Shown: one piece after another, positions 50,418 to 59,027 of the stretch
How the letters are laid out: each line of letters opens with the position of its first letter
Numbering within the stretch: the stretch's first letter is position 1
Source: Chersky-840 sp963810195
GTDB taxonomy: Bacteria; Actinomycetota; Acidimicrobiia; Acidimicrobiales; UBA8190
DNA: 64,000 nt
Direction: 5' to 3'
NCBI GenBank assembly: GCA_963810195.1
Contig: CAWEMO010000005.1
Span: forward strand, 124,001-188,000
Made by a program: the position numbers and the translations under genes
Notes under the pieces: generated by a model
Seen by the model: only the letters and a program-made list of their open reading frames with translations
Databases searched by the model: none
What the model was told of the DNA's origin: nothing

Positions 50418-51463
50418 ATGGACATGACCATCGTAGAAGCTGGGCGCACTGTCATCGGTGGAGTCGATACCCACCTCGACGTCCACGTGGCCGCCGCTTT
50501 GGATCCCATCGGCGGAGTGCTCGGCGTCGAGTCCTTCGACGCCACACCCCGGGGCTACAAGGCCATGTTCGAGTGGATGGGCGCCTTCGGGACGGTGTCC
50601 AAGGTGGGCGTGGAGGGCACCGGCGCCTATGGAGCGGGCCTCGGTCGGTTCCTGCGCAAAGCCGGGGTCGAGGTGGTGGAGGTCGACCGTCCCAACCGCC
50701 AAGCACGGCGCACCAAGGGCAAGTCGGACCCGGCCGACGCCGTGGAGGCGGCCCGGGCCGTGCTGAGTGGCCGGGCCACCGGCACACCCAAGTCGCGAGA
50801 CGGAAACGTTGAGGCCATCCGGGCGCTGCTCGTGGCCAAGCGATCGGCCCGCGACGCCCGTCTGCGAGCGCTGCATCAGATGCGCCAGCTCAGCTACACC
50901 GGTCCCGACCAGGTCCGATCGCGCTTGAAAGACCTGTCGATCACCGAGCTCGTCGCCCAGACAGCCGCCATGCGGCCCCGCTCCTCGGGCGACCGGGTCG
51001 TCTATGCCACCAAGGTCGCACTCGCCGCCCTCGGACGTCGGGTGCTCTGCCTCGAAGACGAACTCGTCGGCATCGACGAGCTCTTGGGCGATCTGGTGAG
51101 GGCATGTGCACCCGAGATGCTCGAGCTCTTCGGCGTGGGCATCGACACCACGGCCACCCTGCTCGTCACCGCCGGCGACAACCCCGAGCGCCTTCGATCA
51201 GAGGCCACCGGGCCCATCTCTGTGGCGTGGCCCCCATCGAGGCATCCTCCGGCAAGGTGACGCGCCATCGTCTCGACCGCGGCGGTGACCGAAACGCCAA
51301 CCAGGCCCTGTGGCGCATCGTCATGACCCGCCTCTCCTTCGACCCCCGCACTCGCGAGTACATGGAACGGCGAACCAAAGAGGGTCGCTCCAAGCGCGAG
51401 GTCATCCGAATACTGAAGCGCTACGTGGCCCGGGAGATCTTCAAGTCCCTTCCTCGCGCCTAG
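50418..51463 (+). pseudogene. IS110-family transposase/recombinase, single frameshift
   Basis: The N-terminal RuvC-like DEDD part is intact to about residue 265 (GGVDTHLDVHVAAAL, GVEGTGAYGAGLGRFL, KSDPADAVEAARAV). Near 51,205-51,220 the frame shifts by one base: the correct continuation HLCGVAPIEASSGKVTRHRL then DRGGDRNANQALWRIVMTRL, with the catalytic Ser of the Tnp domain, is in another frame ending at 51463. One missing base in GAGGCCACCGGGCCCATCTC explains it. GGAG is near the start. The element is probably inactive unless the base call is wrong. Confidence 0.85.
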
Positions 51464-51824
51464 ATATCCGAGCGGCGGGCCTGGCTCTGCGAATACCTGC
51501 CGTCTTCGGATTGGCCTGCGTCCGATCTGCCGATCCGCCGCTCGGAACCATCGCTCAGAACGCATTGACGCTTGGCTTGGTAAGAGCCTGCCCTCGTCGT
51601 CGAGTGGCTCATGATTGGTTCGCCCGCTGTCTATGCGATTGAGCTCAAAACCCCCTTGACAGACGTAGGAGCTTCGGTCGGGTCGAGGCCTTCTGGTGGA
51701 GGGATGCGGGAGCGTATAGCCGGGCATTCTCGCCTGGTCCGAGGTCGTCACCGAGGCACCCGGCATATCTGAAGATCCCGACCCGTCCGGCGAACGGGAC
51801 CCTCTGGTTGGATGCGAGTACTTG
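51464..51824. other. Gap between IS110 and the lipoprotein gene
   Basis: Probably the right end of the IS110 element plus intergenic DNA. No inverted termini are expected for IS110. No gene recognised. Confidence 0.4.
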
Positions 51825-52340
51825 TCATGCCGGATACGGGATGTGGGACGAGACACAGGTTACAGTGACGCTGACGCCATAGCTCCACGTAAAGAGCGTG
51901 CCGGGTGCTGGGTGCTGAACAAAGACGACAGGGTCATACACGCCGCTTCCCGGAAGATCCAAGCAGGTGGTGGTGATTGGGAGGGGCGCTAGGGCCGCTG
52001 CGGCTTTATCGTAAGTCAGGCCCATCACGTTCGGGAGAATGAACACTGGGTTCCCAGGGCCGCTCCCGATGCCTTCGCAGACAGACACACATTGAGCATG
52101 CGTGGGTACGTATATCGCCGTTGTAGGTACTGGTGGCACTGTGGTTGGCGGTGGCACCGTCGTGGGCGGGACGGTCGTAGGCGGTACCGTCGTGGTCGGG
52201 ACTGTCGTGGTCGGGACTGTCGTGGGTGGCACCGTGGTCGTCGGCGCTGCGATGTAGGAGGAGGTTCCGGCGCACGCCGCCAGGACGACGACGAGCGGTA
52301 CCAATGTCGCTGCGGCGATTTGCCTGCCCTCCATGCCCAT
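51825..52340 (-). CDS. Lipoprotein with Thr/Pro stalk and PASTA-like domain
   Basis: 171 residues. Signal peptide with lipobox LVVVLAAC (Cys22 lipidated). A stalk of TVPPT/TVPTT repeats (about 33-72) follows. The C-terminal domain, ILPNVMGLTYDKAAAALAPL then VVFVQHPAPGTLF then VTVTC, has the PASTA pattern (P-x-V-x-G, pairing at VxxQxPxPG). PASTA domains bind peptidoglycan or beta-lactams, so it is a candidate cell-wall-binding lipoprotein. A Cys pair near residues 84 and 88 may form a disulfide. Confidence 0.75.
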   Translation of the reverse strand: MGMEGRQIAAATLVPLVVVLAACAGTSSYIAAPTTTVPPTTVPTTTVPTTTVPPTTVPPTTVPPPTTVPPVPTTAIYVPTHAQCVSVCEGIGSGPGNPVFILPNVMGLTYDKAAAALAPLPITTTCLDLPGSGVYDPVVFVQHPAPGTLFTWSYGVSVTVTCVSSHIPYPA

Positions 52341-52406
52341 GAGTCAAGCCCATTTCCGTCGTTAGGGCGACAGGAGGATGCGATGGACAACCGGCCCAGA
52401 GCGCAC

Positions 52407-52424
52407 GGTACTTCTAGAAGTGCC
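52407..52424. promoter_or_regulatory. 18-bp dyad, possible operator
   Basis: GGTACTTCTAGAAGTGCC is an inverted repeat with one mismatched pair, in the divergent space between the lipoprotein gene and the 52615 membrane-protein gene. Confidence 0.35.
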
Positions 52425-52614
52425 GATGATCCCGGTCGTGTCATGAATCCGGGTGGCCCGATCGATAAGGCGGTGAGCGAGTCGGTCTGGGCCGAGGACA
52501 AGCCGCCCGATAAACACACCTCGGGATGGTCCCGGACGGTGAGCCTGGCCAGCTTCAGCCTCCACTTGCTCTGGCCGATGATGAGAAAATGACACTTGCT
52601 ATCGGCCTGGTCTC

Positions 52615-53055
52615 GTGCTCGTGGCATTTGCGGCCGTCTGTGCTCTCCTACTGCTCTCCCGCGTCGGTTCTGTGAACCTTGGGCCTGGACGCATGGAAGC
52701 TGCACCAATAACTGGTCAAAGAGGTCCGCGACCGGTTGTGATCTGGACGACATGGATCGGTGCTCTCACTCTGGCCGTGAACGCATCGTCGCTGGTGTGG
52801 TTTCTGCTTGTGGTCCCGTCGATCGACGCTGCACTGCTCTTCTGGCTGATGCCGTTCAGTCTGGCCCTGGCTGTCGCCGATGTCGCGGTGTACGTTCGTG
52901 AGCGGCTTGCCGTATCGAGGTCGTCGGCACCACCCAGACAATGGGCGGTCATCCTCGTCCTCTCACTTTCCATCGTTACGTTCGTGCTTGTCGTCCTCTG
53001 CGTTGCCCTCTTCCACAATGCCCAGTTGGGTAATCTCGATCCAGGTGGCCTCTGA
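52615..53055 (+). CDS. Membrane protein, 146 residues, unknown
   Basis: Four hydrophobic segments (VAFAAVCALLLLSRVG, WIGALTLAVNASSLVWFLLV, LLFWLMPFSLALAVADVAVY and AVILVLSLSIVTFVLVVLCV) joined by short basic loops. GTG 52615 is the likely start. No functional motif seen. Confidence 0.6.
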   Translation: MLVAFAAVCALLLLSRVGSVNLGPGRMEAAPITGQRGPRPVVIWTTWIGALTLAVNASSLVWFLLVVPSIDAALLFWLMPFSLALAVADVAVYVRERLAVSRSSAPPRQWAVILVLSLSIVTFVLVVLCVALFHNAQLGNLDPGGL

Positions 53056-53169
53056 AGAAGGGAACGAGGGCACGCAATGTGAATCGTTCCAGTGCGGCCT
53101 CGACCCACGTGACAATCACGGGCTGAGCGGTCCAATCATCTGCTGCTGACGGCAGCTATCTGACAGGAC

Positions 53170-53364
53170 TCATGTCGAACTCGGCAGGCCGGTAGCCCGT
53201 CGTCCCTTCGTCCCGATCCTTGCCCAGTCCTCGTTCCGCATGTACCGCCGACACCTTGGACAATCGTGCCCATTCCGTGCCAGAGCTTTACGAACTTCTC
53301 GGCAGACAGTTGACGGATGGATGTCCAGTTCGCGGGCGATCCGCACCTGAGCCCGCGCGTTCAC
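53170..53364 (-). pseudogene. Truncated copy of the HTH/CxxC island protein
   Basis: 64 residues: QVRIARELDIHPSTVCREVR, then CPRCRRYMRNEDWARIG, then a short unrelated tail. This matches the second half of the 57590-58195 protein (DIHPSTVCREVRKAM then CSTCGRYMQNEGWDRL). The N-terminal half is missing, so it is a fragment or a single-unit version. Confidence 0.6.
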
Positions 53365-53428
53365 CTATAGCGCAGCACCCGTTATACATCTGTTTCACAC
53401 GACAGGGAGGCGGGCATCCGACTTTCGG

Positions 53429-53947
53429 TCAAATGTTCGCGTCGCCTCTCTCCCGAATCGTTCGGACATCCTTGCCGATATTGAAGATGACCATCAGGAT
53501 TTCAAGCGTTATCCGCGCGACTGTCAGGTAGATGAGATAGCCGATGGGTACCACAATGATCCCGATGACAATGTCCGCTACAGTGTGTCGGATAAGCAAA
53601 CCCACGAATGCGACGACGGCTGCGAGTGAATAAATAATCGTAATCAACACGTAGAGGACGCGAATCACTCTCAAGGTAATGAGGCTTGAGAACGAGAAAT
53701 CATACAGAGACCGGATAAAGCTCTTCGCCTCTAACGCTTGCTGCGGATTCACCACTCTTGGCCGTTGAACGGCAGGTTCCGAATGTGCCACCTGTGGTGG
53801 CGGTTGAAATGCAGGTTCCGAATGTGTCACCTGTGGTGGTTGAAAGGCAGGCTCCGAAGGCGATTGAAAGCTAGGATGTCGTTCTGGTGGATACCACTTT
53901 CCATCGGTTGCCTGCCACCATCCAGGTCCCTGGCTTACGTCTGACAT
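53429..53947 (-). CDS. SDVSQG-motif membrane protein with DUF4282-like domain
   Basis: 172 residues, with GGGAGG eight bases before the ATG. N-terminus: SDVSQGPGWWQATDGKWYPP, then a Pro-rich linker with repeated HSEPAFQPP units. The C-terminal part (AKSFIRSLYDFSFSSLITLR, three membrane helices, ARITLEILMVIFNIGKDVR) matches my recollection of DUF4282 membrane proteins. The function is unknown. It is the third protein in this island with the same N-terminal motif. Confidence 0.75.
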   Translation of the reverse strand: MSDVSQGPGWWQATDGKWYPPERHPSFQSPSEPAFQPPQVTHSEPAFQPPPQVAHSEPAVQRPRVVNPQQALEAKSFIRSLYDFSFSSLITLRVIRVLYVLITIIYSLAAVVAFVGLLIRHTVADIVIGIIVVPIGYLIYLTVARITLEILMVIFNIGKDVRTIRERGDANI

Positions 53948-54004
53948 TCTTCAGTCCTCCCGTCAACAGGAGCGCGTAGCGTAGCCCGAGGAGCCTCGGT
54001 GCCA

Positions 54005-54331
54005 TCAAGGCGAGTCGAGACAGATATCACCATTGGTGTCTCTAACCATGACCCTCAGGACGTCAAACGCCTGACGTGCCGGCGCCGTTCTGGTAACGGC
54101 TTGAACCTGGCTACGGAAGTCCTCAGAAATCGCTTCAGATTCCGCTAGGCCATCGTCCCAGAATGACATAGCCACAATCTCGGGTGGTGGTCCAATCTCG
54201 CTCTGAAGAGCTACAAATCCCAAGAAATGTGGTAGCTCCGAGAAGCGTGGCAGCACGTCCTCCTGGATGCGCCGGACGACCTCGGGAATCAGAGGTTCGT
54301 CTACGAAGAAGCTCACGCACCGGCTCTTCAT
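54005..54331 (-). CDS. Small protein resembling dimeric alpha-beta barrel (ABM-like) proteins
   Basis: 108 residues from ATG 54331 (KSRCVSFFVDEPLIPEVVRR). FSELPHFLGFVALQSEIGPP, EIVAMSFWDDGLAESEAISE and FRSQVQAVTRTAP show the strand-helix-strand pattern with a mid-chain FWDD..SE block, as in antibiotic-biosynthesis-monooxygenase-like folds. The family call is tentative. Confidence 0.5.
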   Translation of the reverse strand: MKSRCVSFFVDEPLIPEVVRRIQEDVLPRFSELPHFLGFVALQSEIGPPPEIVAMSFWDDGLAESEAISEDFRSQVQAVTRTAPARQAFDVLRVMVRDTNGDICLDSP

Positions 54332-54364
54332 GGCAACGAACAAACATTGTTGGTGACACGACAA

Positions 54365-55238
54365 TGACTCATCGATTCCTCCTATTCGACCTACGGCGAG
54401 TCCACTTCGCTGTCGGCTTCGGGCGTGGGTGCGACTGCCTCTCTGTTGCCCCGCTCTGCGTCGAGCGCACGGCGCACGGCATCTTCAGGGCCTTGGGAAA
54501 GAGTGTGGGTTCCTCAGGGTCGTGGCGGTCCCGCATGAACGGCTCTCTGTCGGATAGGGATGACGACGTCAAACCGGAAGGAGCGGCGGGTACAGAGCCT
54601 GCAGCGTCGCGGCGTGTGACGTTGTTCCACGACCCGCCATCCCTCCGAGCACTCGCAGACGTCGGGGCAAATACCACCAACAAGTGCCAGACCGAAATGG
54701 TAGTCACCCGACGCGACGGTTACCCGTGGCGCCCTGCGGAAGTCTGGCGTTATCTTGGACCGCTTACGATATAGACCCAGAACGCGCTGATGGGACCGAG
54801 GAGGGCATCAGAGACCCTCTTCGATCCCATCAGTTGCTGCATTGCGGTTGCATCGCGGGGGCACGATCCAACCGCAGTTGGGATGGCTATCGGTAGTTCC
54901 CGTGAAAATGATACTGGTGAACGATGAACGCTATGGGTACCGGCGATGAACACCTGATGAATCAGGACTCGGCTGTCTCCTGAACGGGAATCACGACAAC
55001 AGTTCAAGCGCCGTCGATGTCGTCATATCGATGGAGGTGTGGCAGATTGTCCTGTCATCTTGGCACGCCCCTCTGTCACGGAAGCAGCCGGTAGCCGTGC
55101 GTCGATAGAAGTCATGCTGAATGAGAGATCCCACGTTGAGGCAATGGCTTGAGCCAAAGAGACAAAGGACAAAGGACCCTGCCATCCCGCGATGAAGACG
55201 ATGCAAGCTACGAGAAGGTTTGATGCCAGGAGGTGGTC
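54365..55238. other. 870-bp stretch without a convincing gene
   Basis: Several short frames overlap on both strands. One minus-strand frame near 54,410-54,510 ends PEDAVRRALDAERGNREAVA then PTPEADSEVDSP and stop, which looks like the tail of a decayed gene. The rest shows no recognisable coding signal or RNA gene. Confidence 0.4.
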
Positions 55239-56069
55239 ATGTCTCACTCGCTCCATTCCATCAGGAGAGTCGCCATCGCGGCAGTCGTCCTTCTGGTCAG
55301 CATCGCTGGCACGGTGGTCGGCATCGCAGGGTCGGCCGACGCTCATGCCAAACCGGTCACCCTCAATCACTTCGTGTGCTACCAGGCAACCGGTACTGGT
55401 TTCACGCCGCCCACGGTGATCTTGAGGAACCAGTTCAACCCTTACGGATTCAGCCCCGACGTCTTGTCGCCGGATCTTCACTGCAATCCCGTGGCAGTGT
55501 CTGCGAACTCAGGGAACTACCCGATTACCAACGCCAACGCCCACCTGCTGTGCTTCGCCGTGACCGCTCCGGTGCAGCCGACGTACCTGGTCAAGGTGAA
55601 GAACGAGTTCGGGAGATTCTTCCTTGAGACGGGCCAGCCCTCGGACCTTTGCCTGCCGACGTGGAAAAGCCTCACAGGGCCACCCAACAAGATGCCCAAC
55701 CAGCCGCCAGGACTGGACCACTTCACCTGCTACCCGGTGAACTTCGCCCCGCAGCAACCCGGATCCAAGTCCAAAATGAAGATCCCCACGGCCGACACCA
55801 TCGGGCTGACGGACCAGTTCGGTTTTTCGCATGTGGCGGTGATCCCCGAGTCCATGAGCCTGTGTGTCCCGACGACCAAGATCGTCGGTGCTGTTACCTA
55901 CAAGCCCCTGCAACCTACGGCACACCTGCTGTGCATGCTCGTGAGCCAGACGCCGTTCGTGTCGGGCGTGTGGGACCAGAACCAGTTCGGCACCGGCCCG
56001 GTGAATCTCTACCGGACGCTCTCATTCTGCTTGCCTTCAACCAAGATTGTCATAAGGCAGCTGAGCTAA
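55239..56069 (+). CDS. Secreted Cys-containing protein with repeated LxHFxCY units (DUF7450-like)
   Basis: 276 residues. AGGAGG is five bases before ATG 55239. Signal peptide: VAIAAVVLLVSIAGTVVGIAG then ADAHA. Two homologous halves begin TLNHFVCYQATGTGFTPPTV and GLDHFTCYPVNFAPQQPGS, each followed by a DQF or NQF element and a closing LCxPT block (LCLPTWKSL, LCVPTTKIV, FCLPSTKIV), with conserved cysteines for disulfides. I recall similar two-repeat secreted proteins as DUF7450. The role is unknown and extracellular. Confidence 0.65.
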   Translation: MSHSLHSIRRVAIAAVVLLVSIAGTVVGIAGSADAHAKPVTLNHFVCYQATGTGFTPPTVILRNQFNPYGFSPDVLSPDLHCNPVAVSANSGNYPITNANAHLLCFAVTAPVQPTYLVKVKNEFGRFFLETGQPSDLCLPTWKSLTGPPNKMPNQPPGLDHFTCYPVNFAPQQPGSKSKMKIPTADTIGLTDQFGFSHVAVIPESMSLCVPTTKIVGAVTYKPLQPTAHLLCMLVSQTPFVSGVWDQNQFGTGPVNLYRTLSFCLPSTKIVIRQLS

Positions 56070-56238
56070 CGGCGGCCAGCCGGTAACACTAGCGACGACA
56101 ACGGTAACGTGGACGAGTTCGTTTCATAGCCTGGGTGGGTCGAGTCGTGAACGAGCATGCCTCCCGCTTTGTGTACACACATGGTCGAGGTTTCCTCGCT
56201 GTCGCCATTGTTGCTGACGCACCTCTACACTGGACACG

Positions 56239-56448
56239 GTGACATCGCCATCGACAGGAGAAGACGCTCGTCAGGTCCGCATCACCTGCCCGGTCCACGG
56301 GCTTCTTCAACTCAGCGAGTTAAAGTCAAGCGAGGCAGCAGCCTTTGCCCACTCGCACGACGAGGGGCATGGTGACGGGCAACGTCATGCCGCCATTGAA
56401 TGGATTACAGACGGGGCATGGGAGGCTGACCCACACGACGTTGATTAG
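56239..56448 (+). CDS. Small hypothetical protein, 69 residues
   Basis: GTG start. VRITCPVHGLLQLSELKSSE then HSHDEGHGDGQRHAAIEWIT reads like a small folded protein with a possible metal site (CPVHG, HSH). Coding support is modest. Confidence 0.4.
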   Translation: MTSPSTGEDARQVRITCPVHGLLQLSELKSSEAAAFAHSHDEGHGDGQRHAAIEWITDGAWEADPHDVD

Positions 56449-56640
56449 GCCGCGACCGGCGAGTTTCTCTGATGTGCCCGTGGTCGCGGCACGAGGGCAC
56501 GAAAACGGCGAGCGGTCAAGACCCTCCGGCCCTGCTGTCACGCACCAGGACACACGGTGAGGCGCGCGCAACCAGCGGGTTAGACGGACTGGCCCGCCGT
56601 CCGCCTCTCATTGAGGGTGCAGCCCGATACGCTGTCGGTC

Positions 56641-57057
56641 ATGACAGTTGATCCATTGGAAATCTTGGGTCAGATGGCGAAGCATGCTCGACCTCCGCAG
56701 GATCCGTGGGAGGTGGCCAGGGGCACTATTTGTAGCGCCTTCAATGAGGCGTATCTCAAAATCCACGAGGCGAGCAACCTTGACGGAGGCGTTGTCAAGG
56801 ACCAGCGACTCGTGTTTCTCTACATCGGAGGATTCGGTGAGGTTCCGTGCTTGATGTTCGCACTCGGCGGTGAAAACACGGAGGTCGAGATCGTGTACGG
56901 CACTGCCATTCCGAACCCGCCGGAGAGCACCAGATACGACGGACTCCATACGGCCCAAGCCAAGGGCAGTTTGTCTTTTGAGGAAGTAACCCGCGATGCC
57001 GTGCTTGAAGCGGTGAACTCTTGGGCACGGGCTGAGAGTGTGTTCGGAACCTCCTGA
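56641..57057 (+). CDS. Hypothetical protein, 138 residues
   Basis: ATG 56641 (MTVDPLEILGQMAKHARPPQ). Predicted alpha/beta: GTICSAFNEAYLKIHEASN, VKDQRLVFLYIGGFGEVPCL, EVEIVYGTAIPN and TRDAVLEAVNSWARAESVF. The clean stop and codon pattern support a real gene. No family recognised. Confidence 0.6.
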   Translation: MTVDPLEILGQMAKHARPPQDPWEVARGTICSAFNEAYLKIHEASNLDGGVVKDQRLVFLYIGGFGEVPCLMFALGGENTEVEIVYGTAIPNPPESTRYDGLHTAQAKGSLSFEEVTRDAVLEAVNSWARAESVFGTS

Positions 57058-57203
57058 GACCGCTGAAAGCCCAATACTCCCGATCGGGCATTTTCCTCTG
57101 AGAATGACGCTCTTAGCTTCGCCCGGCTTGTGGCACCCTCGATACGCATAAAACTCTACGTGGACGCTGACGAGACCGTAGCGTCATGCGCTCGGCTCCG
57201 CCC

Positions 57204-57241
57204 AGCACCAGGTGCCCTCCGCTCATCGCACCTGCGGTGCT
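57204..57241. terminator. Hairpin after the 138-residue ORF
   Basis: AGCACC-A-GGTGC..GCACCTGC-GGTGCT forms a nested stem with an 11- to 12-base loop, without a T-tract. It could end transcription from either side. Confidence 0.4.
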
Positions 57242-57290
57242 CCGAGTGTCGAGCGCGGGCGCGCTTTTCTCAGTGGATTTCGTAGCCGAG

Positions 57291-57506
57291 CTAGTCAGCG
57301 TTTAGAGCAGGCTTGGAGATAGATCGGACCCACCGGACCGTGTCATCGTGGGTGTGAAGACGTTCAAGCCCAGCCCTCTCAGCCAGTTCAGTGGCCATCA
57401 TCTGGTTGCCCACCAGGTGCTCAGGGTCACTGCCGACATAGACGACTTTGATGTAGTTGCCGCCGTGGTGCCAGAGCACTCTTTCAATCTCACGCGTGGC
57501 CACCAT
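57291..57506 (-). CDS. Small hypothetical protein, 71 residues
   Basis: MVATREIERVLWHHGGNYIK, VVYVGSDPEHLVGNQMMATE, LAERAGLERLHTHDDTVRWV. A compact strand-helix pattern with His residues; no family recognised. Confidence 0.5.
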   Translation of the reverse strand: MVATREIERVLWHHGGNYIKVVYVGSDPEHLVGNQMMATELAERAGLERLHTHDDTVRWVRSISKPALNAD

Positions 57507-57589
57507 CCCAAGCTACTCCGAACCTGACGCTTAGCAAATCGGCCTCACCTAGCCTGAAAGCGTTAGTTGTGTGTCACCGCCTGAACTGG

Positions 57590-58195
57590 TTACCCAGCGC
57601 GTGCGACCCAGAAACGCGTCAATGAATCAAGCCTGTCCCATCCCTCGTTCTGCATGTACCTGCCGCAGGTGGAACAAGGGCGGCCATTCGGTGCCATAGC
57701 CTTACGGACTTCCCGGCAGACAGTCGAAGGGTGGATGTCCAGTTCGCGGGCGATCCGCACCTGAACTCCTCGCGTTCCCACGCCGCCATATTCGTCAAGT
57801 CGTCGAAGAATCTTGTTGCGTCGCCATGGCAAGTACAGCGTCCGCATTTCACTGCTGTAGGTCTGCCTTGGCGTCCGGCGCTGGGGCCGCTTGATGAGCC
57901 TGTCCCAGTCCACGTTCTTCATCAATCGGTGACAGGTAGGACAGGCCTGCTCATCCGGTGGAAGGATCTTCCAGATATCCCGGCTGACGGTCGAGCGGTG
58001 GACTCCAAGTTCGGCCGCTATACGCGACACGACACCTCGCGTGGCAAATCCTCCGTACTCGTTGAAACGCCTCATGACCTCGATACGCCGCAGGGCAGCG
58101 TTGAACTGCCGGACCTCGTTGTAGTGCCGTCGTCCCGCTGCACGCCGTGCGACCTCGTCAGGAGTCGTAGGTGCGGACCACTCAGACCGGTTCAT
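57590..58195 (-). CDS. Tandem HTH/CxxC protein (two-unit)
   Basis: About 201 residues from ATG 58195. Two homologous units: RRFNEYGGFATRGVVSRIAA then ELGVHRSTVSRDIWKIL then CPTCHRLMKNVDWDRL, and LDEYGGVGTRGVQVRIAREL then DIHPSTVCREVRKAM then CSTCGRYMQNEGWDRL. Each has a recombinase-like helix-turn-helix followed by a CxxC knuckle. It probably binds DNA, perhaps a repeated site. A single-unit fragment lies at 53170-53364. No named family recognised. Confidence 0.65.
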   Translation of the reverse strand: MNRSEWSAPTTPDEVARRAAGRRHYNEVRQFNAALRRIEVMRRFNEYGGFATRGVVSRIAAELGVHRSTVSRDIWKILPPDEQACPTCHRLMKNVDWDRLIKRPQRRTPRQTYSSEMRTLYLPWRRNKILRRLDEYGGVGTRGVQVRIARELDIHPSTVCREVRKAMAPNGRPCSTCGRYMQNEGWDRLDSLTRFWVARAG

Positions 58196-58231
58196 TGTTG
58201 CGGACTTATTTCTGAATCCACGGCATGACAT

Positions 58232-58747
58232 TGAGTGTGAGCCGACGGCCTCGGTGACGGGTGGACTAGTTGGGCCGCGGATACTGTTGACGCAGGTCCT
58301 GGCTCCGGATGAGGACTGACGAACCCTTTACCCGTGAACTTGAACAGGGCTTGGATCGATATGTCAGGAACGGTCCACCCATCGGTCAGCAGGTTCTCGT
58401 GTCGCGTCACGGGATGACAGGTGAGGTCAGAGGACATATTCAGCGCGGTGAGGCGAGCGTCGGGTTAGTCCACCCTCATGACGACGTCTGGGACGCATGT
58501 CACTGTCCGTGCGCGTATGTATTAGTCGAGGAAAATCGGTCGCCTTCTAGGCCCCAGGAGCCGCTCAGAGATTTAGCCGCAGTTGTGGTGGCGGGCAGGG
58601 TCGAGCAGGGCCACCGTCGGCATCAGGGACGGTCCTGAGGCAGCCACAGGACGTCGCACGCCATCCATCTGACGGGCAGTTTGAAGATGAGGTTTGGAAC
58701 GATATGACCGACCCGGTTCCGGTGGCACGTCTCTTATCCATGTCACA
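58232..58747. other. Stretch without a convincing gene
   Basis: A minus-strand frame from 58437 (MSSDLTCHPVTRHENLLTDG then WTVPDISIQALFKFTGKGF) reads well for 45 residues and then degrades. It may be a truncated gene. The plus-strand frame from 58309 overlaps it and looks like a shadow. Confidence 0.35.
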
Positions 58748-58854
58748 GCGTGGGACGAAGTGTCGAGTACCACTCTCTTCTCCCTATATACAGATCCCTG
58801 ATGCAGCCAATAACAGGCGGGTTTCTGCTTCTCGCTCGACACTTCGTCCCATGC
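58748..58854. repeat. 20-bp inverted repeat with 67-base loop, abutting the ATPase stop codon
   Basis: The arm at 58748-58767 (GCGTGGGACGAAGTG...) pairs with 58835-58854 (...CACTTCGTCCCATGC) at 19 of 20 positions. The right arm ends one base before the stop codon of the broken ATPase gene. It could be a terminator, a replication or transfer origin, or an RNA stem. Confidence 0.7.
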
Positions 58855-59027
58855 TCAGCCAGCACCTTCACGCTGACGAGGTCTACGACCTAACACGGCC
58901 CGGATGAGGTCGGCGTCCTCGTTGTCGAACTCCCATGGCCTCGCCTGGACCGCTCCGGCTGTCACCACCTTCTCCCACGCCTCAGTATTGACCTCAGTGA
59001 GGAGGCCCAGTGCCGCGAAGTCCTCTA
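58855..59027 (-). pseudogene. P-loop ATPase, 3' part (cut by IS630 copy B)
   Basis: Encodes EDFAALGLLTEVNTEAWEKV then VTAGAVQARPWEFDNEDADL then IRAVLGRRPRQREGAG and stop. Joining at the IS630 target TA to the upstream part gives KTANRVL-EDFAALG in frame. It has no start of its own. Confidence 0.8.

Noticed and set aside
52092..52592. 166-residue plus-strand ORF opposite the PASTA lipoprotein
   Set aside because: Its Arg/Gly-rich start is the reverse of the Thr/Pro stalk codons; a shadow.
54369..54707. 112-residue minus-strand ORF
   Set aside because: Arg/Ser/Pro-rich with no start signal; another minus-strand frame shows a better protein-like tail, so the region is left unassigned.
45964..59026. 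Composite transposon formed by the two IS630 copies
   Set aside because: IS630 elements leave only TA duplications and each copy has its own independent insertion site (copy B precisely inside the ATPase gene), so single insertions explain the data.
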